Shown here: positions 17,801 through 26,805 of the stretch, piece by piece
How the letters are laid out: each line of letters opens with the position of its first letter
Position numbering within the stretch: the stretch's first letter is position 1
From: Rhyzopertha dominica
Taxonomy: Eukaryota; Arthropoda; Insecta; Coleoptera; Bostrichidae
DNA length: 64,000 nt
Assembly (NCBI GenBank): GCA_025024175.1
Contig: QCXZ01000041.1
Span: 23,989,786 to 24,053,785 of the forward strand
Direction of reading: 5' to 3'
The notes under the pieces: model-generated
The model's input: the letters and a program-made list of their open reading frames with translations, nothing else
Database searches by the model: none
Told to the model about the DNA's origin: nothing
Program-made: the position numbers and the translations under genes

Positions 17801-19551
17801 TTTGGGAATAGCATCCAATGTAATAGGGAATGACATACCTGTGAAATCCAATTCGTCCTGATATTTTATGTAATGTGCTGGACGTTCTGGATGGGATTCC
17901 ACAGGATGCAAGGCTGACAGGATGGCCCATTTAAAACACTGGTCGTCTTCATTTTTAACATTAATCACGGCTTTCCTTGCGTAGATTGATTTTGGTAGTT
18001 CAACATATGTAGAAGCTCTAAGCGGATTATATTTGTTGACACTGACCTCTAAATACAGCAGGGTCACCAGCAACCAACCTGTTAAATAGGGGGCTAAGTA
18101 TATCGTTTTTTTCAAATAAAATTGTTTTTCGAACTTACCTGAGTCCCTTTCTTCAAAATCTTTAGCCTTTGCCTCCACTTCAGAAACGAAGTTTGCATAC
18201 AGTTCATTAATATTTGTACTGCTCACCACGATAACATTCTTAGTATTAAAGGACTTAATATCGAACTCATCCTTTACTGGATGGTAGTACAACCCGAACA
18301 ATTCAACATTTACTTTAAGATTATCATGATTATTGACGTGGTGAAGGATTAAATGACTAAATTTGCTATCCAGTTTCCGAAAGAATGCATTTATGTCAGT
18401 ACCTCTGCCATCTAGCTGATATGTCGCAATGTTATTCTTGAATGCTCCTGCAATTTTTCGAACTCCTTCCTGCACCACCTCCGTAGAAGCTCTGCTTTTA
18501 TGAAGAATGCTACGAAGGTGGCCTTGGAACTTCTCATTCGGAACATTCTCGTGACATACGCAGCAGTAAATGGAAGGTCTTGACGTCGATGCTTGTTCTA
18601 CAGGTGCTGGATAGTTTTCTGCAGACTTCGTTTCGAAGTCACCTTTAATTCTATTAGGATTTTTAGTTGAGGAAGAACGGATATTGTCCAATACAGTTTG
18701 CTCTGGAACAAGATACAACCGTTAATTTGAGAAAAAAGCCGAATATACTTGACACTTACTATTACTTGTTTCCTGGGAAGGCACATCTGGACAACAGCGT
18801 CTGGATCCACCTAATATTAATTGGATTAGTCAAAATCGGCTAGATTACCGCTTAAAAAAACTTACTCTGAACCTCCATATCATCCTCTTGCACGGCAAAT
18901 ATTTTACGCTTCTTTAGAGGTAGGTTGCTGACATTTATCGGTTCGAAGTCTAAAAAGTAATAAATTTTAGATAACAAAACTTATTGAATTTGTATGTTAA
19001 ACTTACTTTCACTTATTTGAAGCTTCGCAAAGACACTGTTAGGCGCCGTGCAGCCTTGGACTTTAGCTTGCACAGGATTCTGTAACAGAACAGCAGGATC
19101 TTCATCCGTTGCTGGTCCTAAAACAGGCAAAGAAGTTAGTGGTGTAAATTAAACAGTTATTTCGATTAACTTACTTTTACGCATCGCCGACTCCACCTTC
19201 GGAACTTTATAACTGGCATTTCCACAACTACACTTCCTATGCCTTTCCAAAGCATCTCTCCTGGAGTAAACTTTACCACACTCTCCACAGGCGAATCCTT
19301 TAACAATAAGTTTGTAATTAGGTATCTAGGTATGCAGGAAAGCTGTTTGAGTGACTTACCCTGTACCCGCTGTTGCGTGCTGGCTTGGTTTGGATTCGCA
19401 GAATGAACGTCTAAAATAGGCAATGCATATTGGTACGTCTACATCGCTTTCAAATAAAAATAAACTTACCAGCATTGCTGCAACTGTGGTCCATATGACG
19501 CTTAAGGGCATCCATTCTAGTAAATAGTCTACCACAGTATTCACAAATCAT
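14816..19551 (-). CDS. POLB: Protein-primed DNA polymerase B, seven exons, with N-terminal zinc fingers
   Basis: The large open frame has no ATG at its head (it would begin with TTG at 18718) and is better read as the last exon. Exons on the minus strand: 19551-19470, 19410-19360, 19297-19175, 19117-19007, 18949-18866, 18810-18760 and 18702-14816. All introns are 55-62 bases, GTAAG...AG and phase 1; the product is 1462 aa. CCHC fingers lie at C3/C6/H19/C24, C48/C51/H64/C69 and C549/C552/H565/C570, with a C2H2 finger near 214-235; exon 5 encodes a basic PLKKRK. Exonuclease motifs: D614-F-E, NLSGYD (D777), YLKSD (D937). An EndoVII/HNH-like DHNHCTG lies near 740. Polymerase motifs: A D1033-x-x-NLYG, B K1177-LMNNAVFG, C YTDTDS (D1283, D1285). 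All catalytic residues are present. It copies the element from its termini. Confidence 0.9.
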
Positions 19552-19641
19552 GGTTATATACACGCGCTAAGCAGACCTGCACTAACGTAAAATCACCCTT
19601 GCTCGGCTACTAATAAAATAAAGCCCACCACTTTTATCACT

Positions 19642-19656
19642 CATATATATATATTT
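19642..19656 (-). promoter_or_regulatory. TATA-rich promoter of PolB at the inner TIR edge
   Basis: An ATATATATATAT run lies ~100 bases upstream of the PolB ATG (19551), exactly where the right TIR ends. A TATATAA also lies 3-9 bases before the ATG, too close to serve that start. No strong initiator was seen. Confidence 0.35.
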
Positions 19657-20280
19657 CAAAACTACTTAGTATAGCAATTTTAGTGTATTTGTTCCAGAAT
19701 ACGAAATAACTTGAAAACACAAATAGTTCGCATACCAGATACCGCTTAGATTAAATAAATGTCACGCAATCACGTAGCATCATCAGTTTACAGGTTTCAT
19801 GGTTTCAAGGCTAAAGTCACGAAGTCACATACGATGTCAAATTATAGGTTTCGCGATTTCATGCCTGTAGTCACGAAGTCACGTACGATGTCGCATTACA
19901 GATATCACGATTACCCGTCTAATGACACGCGGTCAGGTATGGCATCAGGTTGCATCTCGCAAATGTTTACGCTTTAGTAACGATCAGTCAAGATAGGTTT
20001 AATGACCCCTGTTTATTAGGAAAATGTAAATCAGTTTTGGTGTTCGCACACTTTTGGTGTTGGGTCCTGGTTCGGTGTACCTGTGGTGGTGGTTTGGCCC
20101 AGAATCGCTGTACCTGTGGTGGTGGTGGGTCTAGAAACGGTTGTGGTGGTGGNTTGGCCCAGAATCGGTCTACCTGTGGTGGTGGTGGGCNTAGAATCGG
20201 TTGTGGTGGTTGTGGTGGTGGTGGTTTGGCCCAGAATCGGTCTACCTATACTACTGTCACCTATAGGTCTCATGTCGTAA
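19656..20280. repeat. Right terminal inverted repeat of the Polinton
   Basis: Reverse complement of 4918-5506 with high identity, including GGTTTGGCCCAGAATCGG units separated by GGT triplet runs. It keeps ~15 bases (GTCACCTATAGGTCT, 20256-20270) that the left copy lacks, before ending in CATGTCGTAA. It has two ambiguous bases (20153 and 20191), probably from repeat assembly. Confidence 0.9.
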
Positions 20281-20520
20281 CGTGTTTTCATCCTCACACT
20301 TGATCTTCGCCCTTACTGAGGCATGGATGGCTTGCAAACGTCTTTGAAACTGACGTACGTACCCGTCAGTAACTAGTGGCTGATCTTCTGGACTGCTAAA
20401 GGTGAGGTCAGCTGGTAGCCTTAGGTCCCTGTCAAACCAAAACCAGTTATTTCAGGTAGCGGTACGATATGCCAGCAGAAATTAGTGGATGTGATGGTTC
20501 CAGTCGCAGTCTGGTGTTCC
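20281..20520 (-). pseudogene. Old gypsy pol remnant, integrase C-terminal part
   Basis: The minus frame reads an FLLAYRTA segment, then RDLRLPADLTFSSPED and a YVRQFQRRLQAIH helix. This is the region after the DDE core of Ty3/gypsy integrases of the LLAYR...GRDLRLPxDLxF type. It has a stop and frame slips. It is cut on one side by the Polinton end and on the other by the Penelope-derived unit, beyond which its upstream part resumes at 21833. Confidence 0.6.
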
Positions 20521-20529
20521 TTTACGTAC

Positions 20530-21823
20530 GACATATTGTTTTCCGTGCTAATTCCCACGTTGGTTATTTGACCTTAACGTTTCGACACTCATGTCGGTGT
20601 CTTTCTCAGAAGTAGCTCTGAAACTGAAGTGTTCTAGTCCGCTCGGGTATTTTATACTCGTCCGGGTCACTGACGCGTGGGCGTTGTTACGCATGACCGG
20701 TTTCCAGATTACAGGTAGTTCGATGCCCCGGTCTCGGTTAAAATTGTGCGGATTCTTCTAGATTTCGATGGCTTCCTTGTACAGTCTCGGCCAGAATCTC
20801 GCTTCCCTCGACAGCATTTGTGCTTCCTCGAATTTGATGATGTGGCCAGTCTCCATTCGATGTTCTGCTGCAGCCGACCTATCACCTTCCCGGTCTGTTG
20901 TCCCTCATGTGCTCCTTGATTCTCGTGCTGATGTGCCTTCCGGTTTGGTCGATGTAAACCTTCCTACAGCTGCATGGGATGCTGTACACACAAGGAGTCA
21001 TCAACACTCTGATACAGCGAGCGAAGATAGTCAGCAAACCAGACCATCTAGAAGAGGAATTATAACATCTACGCAGAGCACTACAGAAGAACGGATATCC
21101 TAAGGCACACATTGAGAAGGCCATCAACAAGCAACCACGGAGGAAGGAACCAGAAAAGCACATCGCTGCAGCATACCTGCCCTACGTCAATGGATGTACA
21201 GATAAGATCGGACGGCTGCTGAGAAGACATCATATAAACACCATTTTCACCGCCCCGGGAAAGATAGCTAACGCCTTTCCGAAATATCGTTCGACGACTG
21301 AGGAGCTACAAGCACAAGGTGTGTATAGCATCCCATTCAGCTGTGGAAAGGTTTACATCGGCCAAACCGGAAGGCACATCTGCACGAGAATCAAGGAGCA
21401 CGTGAGGGACACCAGAGACCGGTAAGGTGATAGATAGGTCGGCTGTAGCAGAACATCGAATGGAGACTGGCCACATCATCAAATTCGAGGAAGCACAAAT
21501 GCTGTCGAGGGAAGCGAGATTCTGACCGGGCCTGTACAAGGAAGCCATCGAGGTCCAGAAGAATCCGAACAATTTTAACCGAGATCGGGGCATCGAACTA
21601 CCTGGAATCTGGAAACCGGTCATGCGTAACAACACCCACGCGTCAGTGACCCGGAGGAGTATAAATACCCGAGCGGACTAGGACACTTCAGTTTCAGAGC
21701 TACTTCTGAGGAAGACACCGACATGAGTGTCGAAACGTTAAGGTCAAATAACCAACGTGGGAACCAGTCCGGTAAACAACATGTCATCGACAACAACCAC
21801 GGAAGACTTCAAACCAAAATTCG
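20530..21823. mobile_element. Penelope-like unit with inverted GIY-YIG copies
   Basis: The unit is flanked by a 9-bp direct repeat TTTACGTAC (20521-20529 and 21824-21832). The plus strand from ~20985 to ~21770 encodes the tail of a Penelope reverse transcriptase and its GIY-YIG endonuclease (GVYSIPFSCGKVYIGQTGRH). The segment 20545-20995 is an inverted second copy of the GIY-YIG region and 3' end (GVYSIPCSCRKVYIDQTGRH on the minus strand). Both ends therefore mirror each other (CCAACGTGGG near 20552 and 21755). Stops and frameshifts make it inactive. Such inverted partial copies are typical of Penelope insertions. Confidence 0.75.
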
Positions 21824-21832
21824 TTTACGTAC

Positions 21833-22318
21833 ATTCTTAGTTTTGTCTGTAGCGTTGCGTTGAATCTCACAACCATGCCATCGGACTGCGGGTGGAGTGG
21901 AATTGTTTTCTCATTCCCAGCAGATCGCAGATCCCTCGGAACATAGCTAACTCGAAGTTTCGGTCCTTGCCTGAATATATATAATTCCAGTAGTACCCTA
22001 CAGTGACACCCATTTGTTAACCAATGCCTCCGCCACGGTCGTCGCTTCCTAATTGGGGATGGAGTTACAACCTTTGGGCCATTTACTTAATTAGTCCATG
22101 ATAACCAGGATGTAACGATTGTCAATCACGGGGAATGTTCCTGCCTCATTCATAACTATTCCACGACTTCTGGTTTTCCGACTCTTGTTTGCAACACATA
22201 ATCAAATCTTCTGCACTTCGTTTCTACGTTCTACATTATCGTCTTTGTCTGATCCTCAGCTAACCGATCAGTTTGCCATCCCCACTCGGGTTGTTGCTAT
22301 GATTCTATGGCACGTCAC
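21833..22318 (-). pseudogene. Old gypsy pol remnant, integrase core
   Basis: The minus frame gives an integrase-like series: FPVIDNRYILVIMD, then SKWPKVVTPSPIRKR-like sequence (from two frames), a degraded second-Asp region reading KDRNFE, and an HSTRSPMAWL segment matching the HPQSDGMV position of gypsy integrases. Several stops are present. It is continuous with 20281-20520 if the Penelope unit is removed. It is the target into which the young gypsy element at 22319 inserted. Confidence 0.55.
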
Positions 22319-22454
22319 TGTCAAGTATGTAATAATAACCAACGATTGAATGCAAATCAAGGTTTATTATAACTTTCCTGGACTCATACAATACTAAGAT
22401 GACATCTCTTGCTCTGTCACCCTAACTCTATGCCCACTAGGATATATCCTGACA
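22319..22454 (-). repeat. 3' LTR of the gypsy element
   Basis: 136 bp, identical base for base to the 5' LTR at 26664-26799. It starts TG and ends CA on either strand. The polypurine tract adjoins it at 22455. Confidence 0.92.
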
Positions 22455-22527
22455 TCCCCCTTTTTCTAACTACAAAGTTATATAACATACATTAACAATA
22501 TAACATAAGAACACAAAACAATGCCCA

Positions 22528-25500
22528 CTATTTTTCTAAGATGTAATCAGACAAATATTTTGGTTTTTTAACATTTCTTCCGGAACGAGTAACCAGATTG
22601 CGATCAAGATCTGAACAGTTACCTATAGTAGAATCACTTGTTATTTTGACTTTATCATCATTCTCAGCATCATTTACAATCATTGTCTGATTCTGAACGC
22701 TACCTGATTCACTGTCAAGTTTATCTAAAATAAACTTTTGTTCCGGTGAGGATTTATACATGTTATACCTATTTCTGTTAACGATATTGCCTGAAGGCAG
22801 CCGGATTTTATAGGAACGGGGAGTATCTCCTTCACGGACAACTTGGGCTTCAGTCATATTGTTAACTTTATCTTTTATATACACTACCTCCCCATCTTTA
22901 AATGTAAGAGGTTTATTGTGCTTATGCTGATCATGGTAGTGTTTGTACCTTAACTGCCTTCCTTCTAGACCTTTTTTGATAAACTTATTACATTCTGATG
23001 ATTTTGCCATAAAATTTTCAGGGACGGGTAAAAAGGCATTGACATTTCGTCCAAACATAATTTCGCTAGGTGATTTATTTATTTTGGAATCTATGGGTGT
23101 GTTCCGATACTCCAACAAGGCAACATATGGATCTAATCCCGCTTTTTCAGCTTTATTCAACATGTTTTTACAAGTACCGACATATCTTTCAACCATTCCA
23201 TTGGAACGTGCATAATAAGGACTCGAAATTACATGGCTAAAATTCCACTTAGCAGCAAATGCTTTAAATTTATAGTTGGAAAACTGTGGACCACCATCAG
23301 TATATATTAATAATGGTATTCCATACCGAGCAAAATTTGATTTTAACACCGTAACGACACTTTCTGTCGATTCACTTTTCAGTTCCATAAACTCTACAAA
23401 TTTGCTGAAATAGTCGACGATAAGAACAAATGGTTTAGACTGAAAATAAAAAAGATCAACACCTAACACTTCCCAAGGACTGTCAGGTACCTCCCGCAAT
23501 TGTAATTTTTCGAAACTGTGTTTCTTTGGCAACTGCAAACAGATAGGGCAATTTTTAATAACATCTTCTAGTTCTTTTAGCATATTAGGCCAAAACAGTA
23601 TTTTTCTCGCACGGCTTTTGCATTTCTCTAAACCGAAATGATTTATATGAATTAATCTCAGCATCTCAGCCCTAAGTCTTGTAGGTACCACAACGTTATT
23701 ATTTTTGAAAATTACGCCATTCACTACAAATAACTCAAATCTGATTGGATAAAAAACTTTTAAATTAATTGGAATTTCATTATATGGTGGCCATTCACTC
23801 TCAATATAAGACTTCAAAACAGACAGTACAGGATCCTTTTCTGTTTCATCTCGAAAAATATCAATTTTTGTTCTTGAAATCGGCAAAGTATTAACTATCA
23901 TGCTTACGTGACTTTCGACCTCTTTTTCTAAATCATTTGTAACTGGCGTGTTCTTAATAAAATTTCTAGATAGCGCATCCGCTAACAACAGTTCTTTACC
24001 TGGTTTATAACATACTGTAATATTATAGGCCTTAAGCCTTAAGGGGGTATCATTTAAGGGTTTTTTAAAAATACTTTCCAGAGGCTTATGATCGCTTTGC
24101 ACTGTTATGTTTTTACCGTATACATAATGGTGGAATTTTTCATATCCATATACAATTGCAAACAGTTCCTTCTCTATTTGAGCCCAACATGTCTGTGAAG
24201 GAGTCAGTGCCCTCGAAGCGTATGCCACGGGCAAATTATCTTGCAACAAGACAGCACCCACCCCTTGACTGCTACTATCTACAGACAAAACTATATCTTT
24301 GTTTACGTCAAAATATCTGAGTACCGGAGCATGACTTAACATTTTCTTGAGTTTTTCAAAATCAGCAGTTTGTTCGTGTGACCATACAAACTCAACATTT
24401 TTCTTTAGTAGTTGTCTCATTGAAAATGTAACANCTGCTAAATTAGGTACAAATTTGGAAACATATGTTANCATTCCTNAAAGTATTTGGAGTTNTTTTT
24501 TATCTTTTGGCTCCTCTAATTGCAAAATTGCATTAATTTTATCGCTATCGGCACGTAATCCTTCCTTTGTAAAAACATGACCAACATATTTCACTTCCCT
24601 TAACGCGAATTTGCACTTACTTCGATTAAATCGAACATTTGCACGCTTCGCCCTGTTTAGCACAGCCTCAAGTCGTTTGGCATGCTCTTCTTCACTACTG
24701 GCCCAAACAATGATGTCGTCAATGTATACTTCTACTCCTGGCAGTCCCTCAAAGATATTCTTGAACGTTCGATGGAATACCTCTGGGGCAGAGCACAAAC
24801 CATAGGGCAGTCTTTTGTAGCAATATCTTCCGAAGTTCCCTGCACTAAATGTTGTTAGAAGTTCACTTTCTTCACTCAGCTTTATTTGGTAGAACCCTTT
24901 ATTGCCATCAAGGATTGAAAAAATGCTAGCATTATTCATTCTAGCAGCTATTTCTTCAAATGTGGGAAGTTGATACCACTCCCTAACCACACATTTGTTT
25001 AAATTTTGTGGATCAAGGCACAATCGCAAACTACCATTTGGCTTCTTAACTATAACCAAAGAACTGCACCATTCTGTGGGTTCTGTCACCGGCCTTATTA
25101 TTCCCAGGTCTTCCATTTTATCCAACTCCTCTTTCACTTGCTTTTGAATGCTCAACGGAATTTTTCTGGGGGGTTCCACAATTGGTTGTACTTCTTTTCT
25201 CAATTGTATATGGTATGGTTCTTTTAATTCACCAATGCCTTCAAACAAGTTTTTGTATTTTCTAACCATGCCATCAATTTCTAAGGAATGTAGACTTATT
25301 TCTGAGACTTTTGAGACAGAATCTTTACATTCAGCACAAGTTTCTTCACCACCGGCATACAATCTCTTTAACAAACCAAACCGTTTGATAAATGGTAAGC
25401 CGATAACACATGGTGCTAGAAAACTGACAACTATGAAAACTATTTTGTGTTTTCGTCCTTGAATTTCACAAACAGCCGTTGTCTCGCCTGTAATACCCAT

Positions 25501-26529
25501 ATTTGAACCTTCAAAATTGAGCAGTTTTACTGTTGAAGGTCGCACATTAGCATTAATTAACTTTGCCGCATCCAGATTCAGTATGTTCACATCTGCACCA
25601 GTGTCCATTTTAAATTCAATTACTTTTCCATTAACAGCTATTTTTTGTGACCAGCCTAAAGAGCCAATTGCACCAACGCATTGTATTGTTCCTATAGACA
25701 TTTCTACTTCTGTCTCACGGTTTTTATCCATGTCTCTGGTGTCACAGTCCTGGTCTTCCTGAATCAGATGAACGTTCATACTAGGACAGCACCTCTCAAA
25801 ATGTCCATATCTTCTACATACTCTACACTGTCTTCTAAATGCTGGGCATCTTGGACCATGTATGTAACCACAGTTTTCACACTCAGTTGATTTTTTCTCC
25901 ATTTTTCTGTCTGACCGTTGCATATTTCTCTTCACTTCGTAATTTGTTTTCGCCACTTTCTTTACAGCTTGTATCATTTCTGATTCGACTTCTAGTTTCT
26001 TAGACTGCGCCTCAGCTAGTTCTGCAGCCTTGCATATGTTAATACATTGTGTTAAATCCAAGTTAGGTTCCCTCAAAAGTCGATCACGTACCTTTGTGTC
26101 TATAATACCACATACTACTCTATCTCTAATCAAGCTATCTCGAAGCTCACCAAAATTACAGCTTTGACTCAGTTTTTTCAAATCCGTTATAAACGTGTCT
26201 ATATTTTCTCCTTGGGCCTGTTTTCGGACATGGAACATGTGTCTGTTGACAGTTTCGTTTTCTTTTGGTTTAAAGTATTTTTCAAAGTGTTCTAACAGTT
26301 TTGTCCAGCTCTTTTTGTCAGCTTCCGGAATTTCCATCATTTCATATATTTCTTGAACTTCAGGCCCAATTGAATGTAAAATTGCAGCCTTTCTCTCTTC
26401 TTGGTACTTTTCATTGTCTTTTATACCAGACGCTTCCATGTATATCTTAAACTGCTGTTTCCACTTCTTGAAGTTTACAGCTACGTCTCCTTCCAGTGAC
26501 ATTACATCAGGCAGTCGTAAGTTTTCCAT
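22528..26529 (-). CDS. Gypsy Gag-Pol polyprotein
   Basis: A single 1333-aa frame. Residues 1-200 form a Gag capsid-like helical region, followed by two zinc-knuckle-like Cys/His clusters (~218-250). The aspartic protease site is DTGADVNIL (~310). Reverse transcriptase shows LPYGLCSAPEVF and the catalytic YIDDIIVW (~600). RNase H begins with LSVDSSSQGVGAVLL and includes a SDHKPL motif. Integrase has an HHCC zinc domain (H-x-x-x-x-H...C-x-x-C) and DDE residues in GVDLFYF, YTDGGPQF and NGMVERY. The C-terminus is polar and lacks a clear chromodomain. Four ambiguous bases fall in the RT connection region (around 24434-24495), but the frame stays open. Gag and Pol in one frame without a shift is found in some gypsy lineages. 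Confidence 0.92.
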   Translation of the reverse strand: MENLRLPDVMSLEGDVAVNFKKWKQQFKIYMEASGIKDNEKYQEERKAAILHSIGPEVQEIYEMMEIPEADKKSWTKLLEHFEKYFKPKENETVNRHMFHVRKQAQGENIDTFITDLKKLSQSCNFGELRDSLIRDRVVCGIIDTKVRDRLLREPNLDLTQCINICKAAELAEAQSKKLEVESEMIQAVKKVAKTNYEVKRNMQRSDRKMEKKSTECENCGYIHGPRCPAFRRQCRVCRRYGHFERCCPSMNVHLIQEDQDCDTRDMDKNRETEVEMSIGTIQCVGAIGSLGWSQKIAVNGKVIEFKMDTGADVNILNLDAAKLINANVRPSTVKLLNFEGSNMGITGETTAVCEIQGRKHKIVFIVVSFLAPCVIGLPFIKRFGLLKRLYAGGEETCAECKDSVSKVSEISLHSLEIDGMVRKYKNLFEGIGELKEPYHIQLRKEVQPIVEPPRKIPLSIQKQVKEELDKMEDLGIIRPVTEPTEWCSSLVIVKKPNGSLRLCLDPQNLNKCVVREWYQLPTFEEIAARMNNASIFSILDGNKGFYQIKLSEESELLTTFSAGNFGRYCYKRLPYGLCSAPEVFHRTFKNIFEGLPGVEVYIDDIIVWASSEEEHAKRLEAVLNRAKRANVRFNRSKCKFALREVKYVGHVFTKEGLRADSDKINAILQLEEPKDKKXLQILXGMXTYVSKFVPNLAXVTFSMRQLLKKNVEFVWSHEQTADFEKLKKMLSHAPVLRYFDVNKDIVLSVDSSSQGVGAVLLQDNLPVAYASRALTPSQTCWAQIEKELFAIVYGYEKFHHYVYGKNITVQSDHKPLESIFKKPLNDTPLRLKAYNITVCYKPGKELLLADALSRNFIKNTPVTNDLEKEVESHVSMIVNTLPISRTKIDIFRDETEKDPVLSVLKSYIESEWPPYNEIPINLKVFYPIRFELFVVNGVIFKNNNVVVPTRLRAEMLRLIHINHFGLEKCKSRARKILFWPNMLKELEDVIKNCPICLQLPKKHSFEKLQLREVPDSPWEVLGVDLFYFQSKPFVLIVDYFSKFVEFMELKSESTESVVTVLKSNFARYGIPLLIYTDGGPQFSNYKFKAFAAKWNFSHVISSPYYARSNGMVERYVGTCKNMLNKAEKAGLDPYVALLEYRNTPIDSKINKSPSEIMFGRNVNAFLPVPENFMAKSSECNKFIKKGLEGRQLRYKHYHDQHKHNKPLTFKDGEVVYIKDKVNNMTEAQVVREGDTPRSYKIRLPSGNIVNRNRYNMYKSSPEQKFILDKLDSESGSVQNQTMIVNDAENDDKVKITSDSTIGNCSDLDRNLVTRSGRNVKKPKYLSDYILEK

Positions 26530-26663
26530 TCTTGAAAGATCACAGGAGTTCTATCACAAGAAAACCTTTTGAACGCCACAAGTCACAGGTGAGGTTGTGC
26601 TCTTTCTTTAAAACGTAATTTACTGTACCACTTCTTCAATGAGTTGTTTGTTCCGCAGCGCCA

Positions 26664-26799
26664 TGTCAAGTATGTAATAATAACCAACGATTGAATGCAA
26701 ATCAAGGTTTATTATAACTTTCCTGGACTCATACAATACTAAGATGACATCTCTTGCTCTGTCACCCTAACTCTATGCCCACTAGGATATATCCTGACA
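26664..26799 (-). repeat. 5' LTR of the gypsy element
   Basis: 136 bp and identical to the 3' LTR, so it should carry the promoter for the minus-strand transcript. The primer-binding site lies directly inside it (26663 downward). Confidence 0.92.
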
Positions 26800-26805
26800 C
26801 GTCAC

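Larger units (their letters stand above)
4918..20280. mobile_element. Complete Polinton/Maverick element
   Basis: Two ~600-bp inverted repeats (4918-5506 and 19656-20280) enclose a full Polinton gene set. It comprises protein-primed DNA polymerase B, RVE integrase, FtsK/HerA packaging ATPase, adenain-like cysteine protease, double-jelly-roll major capsid, minor jelly-roll capsid, PLA2-type virion protein, DUF8207-like protein, a fibre-like protein, a RING finger gene and two or three unknowns. Polintons replicate through PolB, integrate through INT and are thought able to form icosahedral particles. All main reading frames are open, so the copy is young or still constrained. The expected 6-bp target duplication is not visible: the bases outside are CCTATC on the left and CGTGTT on the right. 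Size (~15.4 kb) is in the usual range. Confidence 0.95.
22319..26799 (-). mobile_element. Young Ty3/gypsy LTR retrotransposon, 4481 bp
   Basis: Identical 136-bp LTRs (22319-22454 and 26664-26799, TGTCAAG...CTGACA) flank one long gag-pol frame on the minus strand. Both sides carry CGTCAC as target duplication (22313-22318 and 26800-26805). Next to the 5' LTR the minus strand reads TGGCGCTGCGGAAC, a primer-binding site with the canonical TGG. Next to the 3' LTR is the purine tract AGAAAAAGGGGGA (22455-22467). No env gene. Identical LTRs imply very recent insertion. Confidence 0.93.

Noticed and set aside
14816..18718. PolB as a single 1300-aa gene
   Set aside because: The frame begins with TTG, not ATG, and a splice acceptor sits at its head with six in-frame upstream exons.
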